Assembly: GCA_017396365.1 (NCBI GenBank) | Contig: JAFQMD010000022.1 | Location: 101,449 to 165,448 of the forward strand | DNA from: Clostridia bacterium | GTDB taxonomy: Bacteria > Bacillota > Clostridia > Christensenellales > Borkfalkiaceae | Direction of reading: 5' to 3' | DNA: 64,000 bases | Made by a program: the position numbers and the translations under genes | In this document: piece after piece, positions 25,796-32,978 of the stretch | Layout of the letters: each line of letters opens with the position of its first letter | How positions within the stretch are numbered: the stretch's first letter is position 1 | The notes under the pieces: model-generated | Told to the model about the DNA's origin: nothing | Database searches by the model: none | Seen by the model: the letters and a program-made list of their open reading frames with translations, nothing else

Positions 25796-26413
25796 ATGAA
25801 CAAAGTTATTATAAAAACTGCAATAATTACTTTTCTTGCGCTTGTCGTGGCGTTTATTTTGGGCGTGATAGGTATATACGCTTTTGCTCCGCGCATTGCG
25901 GGAAAATACTGTTATGAATTAGGTTTTAAAAATATGGCGACCGAGTGTAACGAGCGCGTTTATACAAAAACGGGCGAGTTTTCAGACTTGGTTGAACTCG
26001 TTGACAGCGCAATTTACGCCGAAAACTACGGTTTAATTTCTACTTACGGTGAAGAAATGGTTAAAAGAACGAGTGATTTTAAATCTTTTTGTGAAAGTGA
26101 GGTAGATGAAGATTATACCGAAGATTCCTATTCAACGTTTGATTATTACGTAAATACGACGATGTTAGCAAAATATTCGCTTGGCAACGTGCAAAACGCA
26201 ATCGATTTTGCTTTTGACAGTATGTCGCCAAAAGGCTATACCGAAAACTCGTCGCTTAAAATGCTTGTAAATATGATTGAAAGTCAAGACGGATTAGGTC
26301 AAATGATTTGCGATACTTACAATAACATACCATACGATAAAGGGAATAAATTTTTTATCGGGCATGAAAATTTTAGAACTGATATGAAAAATTTAGGATA
26401 TCCCGTTAAATAA
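25796..26413 (+). CDS. Membrane-anchored protein of unknown function
   Basis: 205 residues from the ATG at 25796, taken because GAGGTG precedes it; a GTG at 25784 would overlap that site. One N-terminal hydrophobic anchor (residues ~5-32) and then an acidic, helical extracytoplasmic region rich in Tyr, Glu and Ser. No lipobox or catalytic motif is visible. It is the first gene of a three-gene operon with a zinc-ribbon membrane protein and a sugar epimerase. I do not recognise it. Confidence 0.75.
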   Translation: MNKVIIKTAIITFLALVVAFILGVIGIYAFAPRIAGKYCYELGFKNMATECNERVYTKTGEFSDLVELVDSAIYAENYGLISTYGEEMVKRTSDFKSFCESEVDEDYTEDSYSTFDYYVNTTMLAKYSLGNVQNAIDFAFDSMSPKGYTENSSLKMLVNMIESQDGLGQMICDTYNNIPYDKGNKFFIGHENFRTDMKNLGYPVK

Positions 26414-26426
26414 ACTCGGAGACAAA

Positions 26427-27422
26427 ATGGAAAATATCGAAAACGTAAAAAATAATGCAAGATGCGTTAATTGTGGGACGGATTTTTACGCGTCTGCTAA
26501 TGAAAAAACTGTAAAATGCCCGTCTTGTGGCGAAGAATTGTCCGCTACTATGGCGACAAAATATTACGAGTCGTTAAACGAAATCCCTGAAAAAACGAAG
26601 GAAGCGCACGGGGAAGATCTCCAACGCCTTAACGCTGTTTTAGACGAACTTTACGGGCTTGTTGCAATGGGAGAGTTTAAAAAGGCTGAGGAAAAGTTCT
26701 ACGAGGCTTTATCTCTTTCTGACACTGACTACCGCGTTTATATGGCAATGGTTGCCATAAAGACTAAAAATTACACCGATTTAAAAGATCAAGAGCATAA
26801 GCAGTATATAAACAAGGCTATTTCTTTTGCCGACGCTGACGAAAAAAAGGAAATAGTAAAAACGTATAGGGCTTACTACTATAAATGCGGTTTGACCGAA
26901 GAAGAACTCGACGCGTTTTCAGTTGAAGAAAACAAAATGAAAAAGGAAAAACTTGAAAAAGGGCTTAAATCTATGATTCCCGAGTATATGGCAAAGGAAA
27001 AGAGAAACGTTCTTCTTCTCGTACTATTTCCAATTTTGCTCGTTTTAGGCGTAACGCTCGTTATCCTTGCGATTTTCTATGAAGATATTGCGTGGATTGC
27101 GATTATAGGCGCTGTAGCGACTATTACAGGCTATATTTTGTTTAGAAACTGGTTTGTGAATAAAGACAGAATAAAAACTTTTAACTCTCTGCTTGATTTT
27201 TACGATTTTGTTGAAGCGAGCAATTATGAAGAAAGGGTTTTAAGCACTCTTTATCGCCATATGCAAAACCTTTGCGATAAGTTTTTGGATAATATTCCAG
27301 TCGTTTCAATGTCCGACGATACGATTAAATTGATTGATTATTTAGTAGATTTTAACGATAAAAAAATGAACGAGTTTTTGCTTAAAGACAAATATTTTTC
27401 ACAATTTGTAACTGAGGAGTAA
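26427..27422 (+). CDS. Zinc-ribbon membrane protein of unknown function
   Basis: 331 residues. The N-terminus is a zinc ribbon with CVNCGTDF and CPSCGEEL about 18 residues apart (residues ~12-38). It is followed by a helical, TPR-like region (GEFKKAEEKFYEALSLSDTDYRVYM) and two adjacent membrane helices near residues 192-240, then an acidic soluble tail. The combination suggests a membrane-bound scaffold. It lies between the anchored protein (13 bases) and the epimerase (1 base), in one operon. Function unknown. Confidence 0.75.
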   Translation: MENIENVKNNARCVNCGTDFYASANEKTVKCPSCGEELSATMATKYYESLNEIPEKTKEAHGEDLQRLNAVLDELYGLVAMGEFKKAEEKFYEALSLSDTDYRVYMAMVAIKTKNYTDLKDQEHKQYINKAISFADADEKKEIVKTYRAYYYKCGLTEEELDAFSVEENKMKKEKLEKGLKSMIPEYMAKEKRNVLLLVLFPILLVLGVTLVILAIFYEDIAWIAIIGAVATITGYILFRNWFVNKDRIKTFNSLLDFYDFVEASNYEERVLSTLYRHMQNLCDKFLDNIPVVSMSDDTIKLIDYLVDFNDKKMNEFLLKDKYFSQFVTEE

Positions 27423-27423
27423 T

Positions 27424-28302
27424 ATGGTTCACACAATCGAAAACGATATATTTTACGTGAGCGTTGAAACAAAAGGCGCGCAACTTAAATCGATTTTTTC
27501 AAAAGAAACGGGCGTTGAATATCTTTGGCAAGGCGACGAAAAATACTGGACGGGTAGAGCGTATAATCTTTTTCCGTACGTAGGTAGGCTTGCAAAGGGT
27601 AAATACGTAGTCTGCGGTAAGGAATACGCTATGGATAGGCACGGGTTTGCAAGGGGAGAAGAATTTGAACTCGTTGATAAAACGGCTTGTTCAATGACTT
27701 TTGCATTAAAATCTAACGAGAGAACAAAAGCAGTTTACCCGTTTGATTTTGTTTTCTTCGTTAAGTTTTCTATTCAAAATAAGATACTTACCGTGTCTTA
27801 TAGAGTGGAAAATCGTGGGGATAAAACCATGTATTTCGGTCTTGGCGGACACCCCGGGTTTAACGTCCCTTTCGACGGTGGTGAATTTGAAGACTATTAT
27901 ATTCATTTTGAGAACGAGAGCGTTCCAACCCAAATTTTTGCAAACGATAGCGGTTTGATAACTGCGAAAACAGCCCCGTATAATCTTAAAAACGGCAAAG
28001 ATATTTGGCTTAAACACGAGTTGTTTGATAACGACGCAATAATCTTAACCGACGTTTTAAAAAGCGTGTATATTAAGGGGAAAGATACGAAAAGGGCAGT
28101 TAAAGTAAGTTATCCTAATATGGAAAATATAGGCTTTTGGCACATGCCTAAAACCGACGCTCCATACGTTTGCGTAGAACCTTGGATGACTCTTCCGGCA
28201 AACGAAGGCGAGCCCGAAGTGTTGGAAACTAAGAAATATATAGGCGTTGTTGATAGTGATAAAGCGTTTGAAACGAATATGATTATTGAAATAATAGAGT
28301 AA
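27424..28302 (+). CDS. Aldose 1-epimerase family protein (LacX/GalM-like)
   Basis: 292 residues of the galactose-mutarotase fold. YLWQGDEKYWTGRAYNLFPYVGR near residue 35 and GGHPGFNVPF near 138 (catalytic His), with a C-terminal VCVEPWMTLPANEGE where the Glu is the catalytic base position. These signatures fit the LacX-like branch rather than canonical GalM. It probably interconverts sugar anomers. It is the last gene before a strong terminator. Confidence 0.87.
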   Translation: MVHTIENDIFYVSVETKGAQLKSIFSKETGVEYLWQGDEKYWTGRAYNLFPYVGRLAKGKYVVCGKEYAMDRHGFARGEEFELVDKTACSMTFALKSNERTKAVYPFDFVFFVKFSIQNKILTVSYRVENRGDKTMYFGLGGHPGFNVPFDGGEFEDYYIHFENESVPTQIFANDSGLITAKTAPYNLKNGKDIWLKHELFDNDAIILTDVLKSVYIKGKDTKRAVKVSYPNMENIGFWHMPKTDAPYVCVEPWMTLPANEGEPEVLETKKYIGVVDSDKAFETNMIIEIIE

Positions 28303-28334
28303 AAAAAACGAGTGGAATTTCCACTCGTTTTTTT
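28301..28334 (+). terminator. Rho-independent terminator after the epimerase gene
   Basis: A-rich left flank, stem ACGAGTGGAA / TTCCACTCGT, then seven T. It overlaps the epimerase stop codon region and also separates it from the convergent DUF4130 gene. Confidence 0.9.
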
Positions 28335-28401
28335 AATTGTTTTAGGCCAATAAGGGGAGAGTTTTTAGACTAAAACAAGGATATACTATTTCATAAAAAG
28401 T

Positions 28402-29160
28402 TTAAAAACTTGCGATTTCTACTTGCTTTTCAGGTAAATGTTCCCAATACCTTACAGGTAAAAAGTTTTTCATTAGGCGGTGATTTTTTCTCTCTTTAAT
28501 ATTTACGCTTTTATAGTAAGTTTGCCAAAGTTTTTTAAAGTTTATTTCGTCGTCTGAAAGATATACCGTAACTTGTCTATCTTCGGCGTTTACTTGCGCT
28601 GAATTGTAACCGTCGTACATGCCGAGAACGTTTCTTTTTACGTCGTGAATTATAAACGCTTGATTTGAAAATCTTGACGCAAAGTGTGGCATAAGTAACC
28701 AAGTGATATCGTTATCGGGGCTAAAATGTGCGTAGTAATAGCCGTCAACCGACTCTTCAAAGCGAATAAACCCTTTAAAACGGTGAACTTCATAAGTAAT
28801 CTGCTTTATAAGGTCGGAAAAAGCCAAAACCGACTCGTTTGCGAAGTTTTTTGAAACGTCTAAATTTTTGTTATCAATAACCGTTTTTACATAGTTAAAA
28901 ATAACCGTAAACTTGTCGTCCCGTCCGCTTTTAAGAGCAAGAGAAACGTCTTTTAAGACGCCGATAGTCTTGCAATTTTTTAAACAGTCTGATACTCGTT
29001 TTGCTTTTTGGGTATCCGTTTCTATTTGGTAAACGTTGTCGTAAAACCCTACTTGAACTTGCTTGTCCGTAATAGTTTTTGGAATACGTCTTTCATAATA
29101 AGCGTCAAAAACGCAGGTAAAAAGCCCTATTTTAGTTCCGTCAAAAATAAAAGTAATCAT
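28402..29160 (-). CDS. TIGR03915/DUF4130 putative DNA repair protein
   Basis: 252 residues. The start is FIFDGTKIGLFTCVFDAYY, and the core has the HRFKGFIRFEE and YYAHFSPDNDITWLLMPHFA stretches typical of DUF4130. In Proteobacteria this domain is fused to a UdgX-type uracil-DNA glycosylase; in Firmicutes it stands alone next to a radical SAM protein, as here (4-base overlap). The biochemical activity is not established. It is the second gene of a LexA-controlled operon, so a role in DNA damage is supported by context. Confidence 0.88.
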   Translation of the reverse strand: MITFIFDGTKIGLFTCVFDAYYERRIPKTITDKQVQVGFYDNVYQIETDTQKAKRVSDCLKNCKTIGVLKDVSLALKSGRDDKFTVIFNYVKTVIDNKNLDVSKNFANESVLAFSDLIKQITYEVHRFKGFIRFEESVDGYYYAHFSPDNDITWLLMPHFASRFSNQAFIIHDVKRNVLGMYDGYNSAQVNAEDRQVTVYLSDDEINFKKLWQTYYKSVNIKERKNHRLMKNFLPVRYWEHLPEKQVEIASF

Positions 29161-30413
29161 ATTTCTCCCTGTAAGACACTCTGTCTTATTTCGTCATTTG
29201 AAAACATTGATAGTTGCGACAATATAACGCTGTCGGTTGAAGTTAGCAAAAGCGTGTTTTTTACGGCGAGTTGGTTTTCAGTTCCAAAAAACTTTCCGTT
29301 GCACGTAATAAAGTTGATAGCCCTTTTTAAAACTATTCGCATTTTTGCAAGGTCTAAAAAATCGAGTTTTCCGTATCGCCTTGCGTTTACGATTTTATAC
29401 GCCCCTTTAAAGCCTATTCCGGGTACTCTAAGTAAAACTTCGGCAGGGGCTGTGTTGATTTCTACGGGGAAAAACTCGGGATGTTTTAGCGCCCAGTGAC
29501 ACTTAGGGTCGTAGCCTTCGGGTAGGTTTTCGTTCTCGTCCAAAATTTCTTCGGCTTTAAATCCGTAAAAGCGAAGTAGCCAGTCAACTTGATAAAGTCT
29601 ATGTTCCCTTAAAATTCCAACGGGGGACGTTGGCAGTAACGCGTTTTTTTCATTGGTCGGTACGTAAGACGAAAAGTAAACTCTTTTTAAAGCAAACTTT
29701 TTGTAAAGACCTTGCGTCAGCCTTATAATTTGTCCGTCGCTTTCAGGGGATGCGCCGACTATCATTTGAGTAGTTTGTCCAGCAGGTAAAAATTTGTTGT
29801 ATTTCAACGACAACGCTTGCTTTTTTTCGGTTGCCATATAACCCATAGGCGAGAGTATTCCGACTTTGCTTTTTTGTGGCGCGAGCAGTTTTAAACTTCG
29901 CTCAGACGGGAGTTCGATATTAAAACTCATCCTATCCACGAATTCGCCCGCTCGCATTATAAGTTTTTTATCTGCCGACGGAATACCTTTTAAGTGTATG
30001 TATCCGTTAAAGCGGTGTAGTTTTCTAAGTCTTATTACGGTATCTAAAAGTTTTTCCATCGTAGCGTCGGGACTTTGGTCAACCGCAGACGATAAAAACA
30101 AACCTTCAATCATATTTCGCCTGTAAAAACTCATTACGAGTTCGCAAATTTCTTCAGGGGTTGCCTCGGCTCTTTCAACGTCGTTACTGCGCCTATTTAC
30201 ACAGTATTGACAATCGTACGAGCATTTGTTCGTAAGAAGAATTTTAAGTAAAGAAATACATCTTCCGTCTTCTGTAAAAGAGTGACAAATTCCGCCCATT
30301 TCGGCGTTTCCCAAGCCCCTTTTCGTATTTCGCCTCGACGAGCCCGACGAAGAACAAGATACGTCGTATTTGGCGCTTTCAGTTAAAATTCGTAGTCTTT
30401 CAAAATCAATCAT
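29157..30413 (-). CDS. Putative DNA modification/repair radical SAM protein (TIGR03916-like)
   Basis: 418 residues. Early Cys/Ser-rich AKYDVSCSSSGSS, then the radical SAM cluster motif CSYDCQYC (CxxxCxxC) near residue 68, and GLFLSSAVDQSPD. A C-terminal helix-hairpin-helix (LLRVPGIGFKGAYKIVNARR) near residue 330 indicates nucleic-acid binding. It forms a conserved pair with the DUF4130 protein. The chemistry is unknown; a DNA-lesion repair or base-modification role is proposed in the family name. The promoter upstream carries two LexA boxes. Confidence 0.9.
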   Translation of the reverse strand: MIDFERLRILTESAKYDVSCSSSGSSRRNTKRGLGNAEMGGICHSFTEDGRCISLLKILLTNKCSYDCQYCVNRRSNDVERAEATPEEICELVMSFYRRNMIEGLFLSSAVDQSPDATMEKLLDTVIRLRKLHRFNGYIHLKGIPSADKKLIMRAGEFVDRMSFNIELPSERSLKLLAPQKSKVGILSPMGYMATEKKQALSLKYNKFLPAGQTTQMIVGASPESDGQIIRLTQGLYKKFALKRVYFSSYVPTNEKNALLPTSPVGILREHRLYQVDWLLRFYGFKAEEILDENENLPEGYDPKCHWALKHPEFFPVEINTAPAEVLLRVPGIGFKGAYKIVNARRYGKLDFLDLAKMRIVLKRAINFITCNGKFFGTENQLAVKNTLLLTSTDSVILSQLSMFSNDEIRQSVLQGEI

Positions 30414-30509
30414 AACCTTTCCCTAAACGACGCGAGTTTGTAAAAACAAACCTTTTGTCCGCTTAAAATCTCAGCAAAATCAAGGGAAAAACGCCGATAA
30501 ATTAAAAAG

Positions 30510-30571
30510 CGAACAAATGTTTGTTTTCTTTATTATACTACGCTGAAATATAAAAGTCAAACAAATGTTCG
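30510..30571 (-). promoter_or_regulatory. LexA-controlled promoter of the radical SAM/DUF4130 operon
   Basis: On the minus strand: TTGACT (30560-30555), 17-base spacer, TATAAT (30537-30532). Two 14-bp SOS boxes flank it. CGAACAAATGTTTG at 30510-30523 fits the Firmicutes LexA consensus CGAACRNRYGTTYG at every position and covers about +2 to +15. CAAACAAATGTTCG at 30558-30571 overlaps the -35. Repressor would block polymerase at both sides. The start codon at 30413 follows an approximately 110-base leader. Confidence 0.88.
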
Positions 30572-30587
30572 TATTTTTAAAAAATTT

Positions 30588-30622
30588 TTTTAAAGAAAAA
30601 GCGGAGCAAAAGTCCGCGTTTT
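30588..30622 (-). terminator. Rho-independent terminator of the 49-residue gene
   Basis: On the minus strand AAAACGCGGA and TCCGCTTTTTC form a stem with a CTTTTGC loop, followed by a T-rich tract. It lies 5 bases beyond the small gene's stop at 30627. Confidence 0.75.
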
Positions 30623-30626
30623 CAAA

Positions 30627-30776
30627 TTAAATGGTTTGGTTGTTATCGGCGCAGTTACAACAGTAATTAGTCGTTGACTGCAAAGCAAGTAGAAGTAGCA
30701 GTTGGGTTAAAGAAATAGTGCCGTTTGAATAGAGCAAGAATAAAATGCCTAAAATTACAATATTATCGTTAAACAT
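30627..30776 (-). CDS. 49-residue hydrophobic mini-protein with Cys-rich tail
   Basis: A very short gene, read by hand: ATG at 30776-30774 with TTTTGGAG eight bases upstream, TAA at 30629-30627, and a terminator right after. Residues 6-16 and 22-32 are hydrophobic (IVILGILFLLY and SLTQLLLLLAL). The tail carries three cysteines, NYCCNCADN. The layout resembles small hydrophobic proteins of spore formers, possibly spore-surface or membrane peptides, but no family is certain. It is divergent from the ArsR gene. Confidence 0.65.
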   Translation of the reverse strand: MFNDNIVILGILFLLYSNGTISLTQLLLLLALQSTTNYCCNCADNNQTI

Positions 30777-30846
30777 AAAATCTCCAAAAGGTTACAAAAC
30801 CTTACTTAATTTTACTTTATGCGACAAAGATTTCGGTTATGATAAA

Positions 30847-30875
30847 TTGACGGTAAAAATAAAAAGATATACAAT
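30847..30875 (+). promoter_or_regulatory. Sigma-A promoter placing the ArsR start codon at +1
   Basis: TTGACG at 30847-30852, 17-base spacer, TACAAT at 30870-30875. Only six bases separate the -10 from the ATG at 30882, and there is no Shine-Dalgarno, so the transcript is predicted to be leaderless. Confidence 0.75.
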
Positions 30876-30881
30876 ATTTAT

Positions 30882-31223
30882 ATGGGAAACGCGTATTTAA
30901 AATTAAACGACAAACTCGGTTCAATGGTAGAAAACTATTTGCCCGACGACGAACTTTTAGACGACTTAACGGGTGTCTTTTCAATTTTTTCGGATAAAAC
31001 GAGATTACGTATTTTATCTTCCTTAACAATTACGGATATGTGCGTGAGCGATATATCTATGGCGCTTAAAATAAATCAAACTACCGTATCGCATCAACTT
31101 AGAATTTTGCGTAATTTAGGGGCGGTGAATTGTTACCGTAGCGGAAAGATAGTGTATTATTCTTTAAAGGACGAAATATTAGGGGATATTTTATTAAAGG
31201 GAATAGAGTTTTTAAGTAAATAA
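30882..31223 (+). CDS. ArsR/SmtB-family winged-helix regulator
   Basis: 113 residues, the usual ArsR size. The core is FSDKTRLRILSSL, the alpha-3 region is DMCVSDISMALKIN with one Cys (ELCVCD in metal sensors), and the recognition helix is QTTVSHQLRILRNLGAV, followed by the wing YYSLKD. The classical CxC pair is reduced to a single cysteine, so metal sensing of the ArsR/CadC kind is uncertain. No efflux pump or arsenic gene is adjacent, so the target is unknown. A weak alternative start lies at Met14. Confidence 0.9.
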   Translation: MGNAYLKLNDKLGSMVENYLPDDELLDDLTGVFSIFSDKTRLRILSSLTITDMCVSDISMALKINQTTVSHQLRILRNLGAVNCYRSGKIVYYSLKDEILGDILLKGIEFLSK

Positions 31224-31264
31224 AATAGATACCATTCCAAGTTGTGGATTGGTATCTATTTTTC
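31223..31264. terminator. Bidirectional terminator between ArsR and XRE genes
   Basis: AAATAGATACCA pairs with TGGTATCTATTT, with a loop of about 15 bases. It overlaps the last codons of the convergent XRE gene, which ends at 31256. Confidence 0.8.
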
Positions 31265-31465
31265 TTCTATGCCGTCAATAAGTTCTTCAAAAGAAATCTG
31301 GAAAACTTTTAAAATGCGTACAATGTTGTAAAGAGATGGTTCAACTTTGTTGCATTCCCATTCGCTTACTCGTTGTTGAGTCGTGTTTATTTGTTTTGCA
31401 AAGTCTTTTTGATTGATATTGTTTATTTTTCGATAATACTTTAAATTTTCGCCAAAGGTCTTCAT
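31256..31465 (-). CDS. XRE/Cro-CI family transcription regulator
   Basis: 69 residues consisting of one HTH domain: FGENLKYYRK, NQKDFAKQINTTQQRVSEWE as the HTH core, and VEPSLYNIVRILKVF. There is no second domain, so it resembles small phage-like or self-regulating repressors. It is divergent from the LRR gene; the 86-base gap holds two near-identical 16-bp palindromes that are its likely operators. The -10-like TAAAAT sits six bases before the ATG with no Shine-Dalgarno, suggesting a leaderless message. Confidence 0.9.
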   Translation of the reverse strand: MKTFGENLKYYRKINNINQKDFAKQINTTQQRVSEWECNKVEPSLYNIVRILKVFQISFEELIDGIEEK

Positions 31466-31476
31466 GGTTATATTTT

Positions 31477-31492
31477 ACACGAAAATCAGTGT
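31477..31492. promoter_or_regulatory. Putative XRE operator 1
   Basis: ACACGAAAATCAGTGT, an imperfect inverted repeat (ACAC / GTGT arms), overlaps the presumed -10 of the XRE gene (TAAAAT at 31477-31472, minus strand). Twelve of 16 or more positions match operator 2, 29 bp away. Confidence 0.6.
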
Positions 31493-31498
31493 TTTTAG

Positions 31499-31527
31499 TT
31501 GACATACACTAAAATTAGTGTTAACAT
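31499..31527 (+). promoter_or_regulatory. Promoter of the LRR gene with embedded XRE operator 2
   Basis: TTGACA at 31499-31504, 17-base spacer, TAACAT at 31522-31527. The spacer is almost wholly occupied by the palindrome ACACTAAAATTAGTGT (31506-31521), so a bound repressor would block the promoter. Confidence 0.7.
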
Positions 31528-31551
31528 AAAAGAAGAAGTGGGGTGTTACAT

Positions 31552-32556
31552 ATGGCAACAATAAGATGCGAAAAATGTGGTAGTTTACACGTTAGCGTGG
31601 ATACTAAAATCGATAGTAGTTATAGTGTAAAAAAAGGCTTGTTTGGAAGATTATTATTCGGTTTTGGCGGAGAGTCGATGGGCGTTGGTGGAAAGAAAAA
31701 AGAAATTAAGTCTTTTCATTGTCAAGAGTGCGGTTGGCAATCGTCTACGTCTATGGATATGGGTGAATGTATTGATATTGAAATTGCAATGAATTATAAG
31801 GATATTGAAAGACTTCTAAAATATAAAGCCAAATATAAAAATCTAGAAAACGTAGAAAGTATGAGGGCTGAAGATTATGTAGTTGATAGAAACGTTAAAG
31901 TTTTAACAAGAGAATTATTATTGGATAAACTTGGATGGGAAGGGAAAAAATCTTTGCAAAGAGCAAATATTCCAATTGGGGTAGTTTCGATTGAACAACA
32001 AGCATTTATGATGTGCTCTAATTTAAAAGAAGTGATAATTCCTTCTAGTGTGGAAAAAATAAGTAGGTTGGCTTTTTTTATGTGTGTTGAACTTGAAAAA
32101 ATTGAAATTCCAGAAGGGGTAGAGTTTATAGGTATGTCTGCATTCAAAGGATGTGAAAAATTAAAAGAGGTTAAACTTCCTAGTAGTTTAATAACAATAG
32201 AAGCATTTGCATTTTGTAATTGTCAATTAGAAAAAATTGAAATTCCTGAAAATATAGAAGTTATAAATAATTTAGCATTTGGTCAATATCTTAAATCTGT
32301 ATCAATTCCTGAAAAAGTAAAAGTGCTAAAAAGGGGAGCATTTCAGGAGTCTGAAAACTTGAAAACAGTTGAATTTTTAGGTGACAAGATAGAAGAAATT
32401 GAAGAAGGCTCATTTGAGGACAGTCCAAGTTTAATAGAAATTAAATTTAAAAATTTAACAAAATGGGAAGATGAAGATGGTACAGTTTTAGATTTGACAG
32501 ATCCTATAAAAAATGCTCAAGTGATACCTACTAGAGGTTGGAGAAGAAAAATATAA
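31552..32556 (+). CDS. Zinc-ribbon protein with BspA-type leucine-rich repeats
   Basis: 334 residues from the ATG at 31552, behind GTGGGGTG; a GTG at 31543 lies in that site. The N-terminal ribbon has CEKCG and CQECGW (residues ~5-68), separated by a Gly-rich loop. Residues ~140-310 are five or more LRR_5 repeats of the AFxxCxxLKEVxIPxSV type. Such repeats mediate binding in surface or cytosolic proteins. No signal peptide is present, so the protein is probably cytoplasmic. Base composition is more AT-rich than neighbours. It is coupled to the next gene by TAATG. Confidence 0.85.
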   Translation: MATIRCEKCGSLHVSVDTKIDSSYSVKKGLFGRLLFGFGGESMGVGGKKKEIKSFHCQECGWQSSTSMDMGECIDIEIAMNYKDIERLLKYKAKYKNLENVESMRAEDYVVDRNVKVLTRELLLDKLGWEGKKSLQRANIPIGVVSIEQQAFMMCSNLKEVIIPSSVEKISRLAFFMCVELEKIEIPEGVEFIGMSAFKGCEKLKEVKLPSSLITIEAFAFCNCQLEKIEIPENIEVINNLAFGQYLKSVSIPEKVKVLKRGAFQESENLKTVEFLGDKIEEIEEGSFEDSPSLIEIKFKNLTKWEDEDGTVLDLTDPIKNAQVIPTRGWRRKI

Positions 32557-32924
32557 TGAATAACTGTGAGATAATTTTTAGCGTTATAATAGGGATAGTT
32601 ACAGGTATTATCTCGGGCTTTATCGTATACTGGTTGACTAAAAGACGAGAAAAAACGTGTAATTCGTTCTATTATTGGGAACAATTCCTCTTTAATTCGT
32701 TGCAAAACTATGATGTAAAAATTCCAGTAGAATTGTTGAACCGAATAACGGAAATTGCGCCAAAGGATAGCGAGTGGCATAAGACCGTAACAAAAATAAT
32801 TCAATCCTTGTATAAAGATGAAGAAAATACGGTTTATAGTAAAGAAGAAAGTGAAATTATTGACGATATTGTAAAAGCAATAAGGATACTATATAAATTT
32901 AAAGAAAAACATAATATTAAATAA
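32556..32924 (+). CDS. Small membrane-anchored protein, unknown function
   Basis: 122 residues from the ATG at 32556, which shares the last A of the upstream TAA; an earlier TTG at 32538 is less likely. One N-terminal membrane helix (residues ~5-27, IIFSVIIGIVTGIISGFIVYW) is followed by a basic boundary and an acidic helical cytosolic tail with possible coiled coil. It is probably translated together with the LRR protein and may form a membrane-tethered pair. Not recognised. Confidence 0.7.
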   Translation: MNNCEIIFSVIIGIVTGIISGFIVYWLTKRREKTCNSFYYWEQFLFNSLQNYDVKIPVELLNRITEIAPKDSEWHKTVTKIIQSLYKDEENTVYSKEESEIIDDIVKAIRILYKFKEKHNIK

Positions 32925-32929
32925 ATATA

Positions 32930-32955
32930 CGCCGTTGCGAAAATTCGCAACGGCG
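32930..32955. terminator. Hairpin between convergent genes
   Basis: CGCCGTTGCGAA and TTCGCAACGGCG form a 12-bp perfect stem. The following bases are AT-rich but lack a long T run on either strand. It lies between the membrane gene and the convergent fba gene. Confidence 0.6.
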
Positions 32956-32978
32956 CTTAACATTATATAATAATTAAA

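Noticed and set aside
28301..28334. An inverted repeat suggesting a mobile element end
   Set aside because: It is an ordinary rho-independent terminator, with stem and T run, directly after the epimerase stop.
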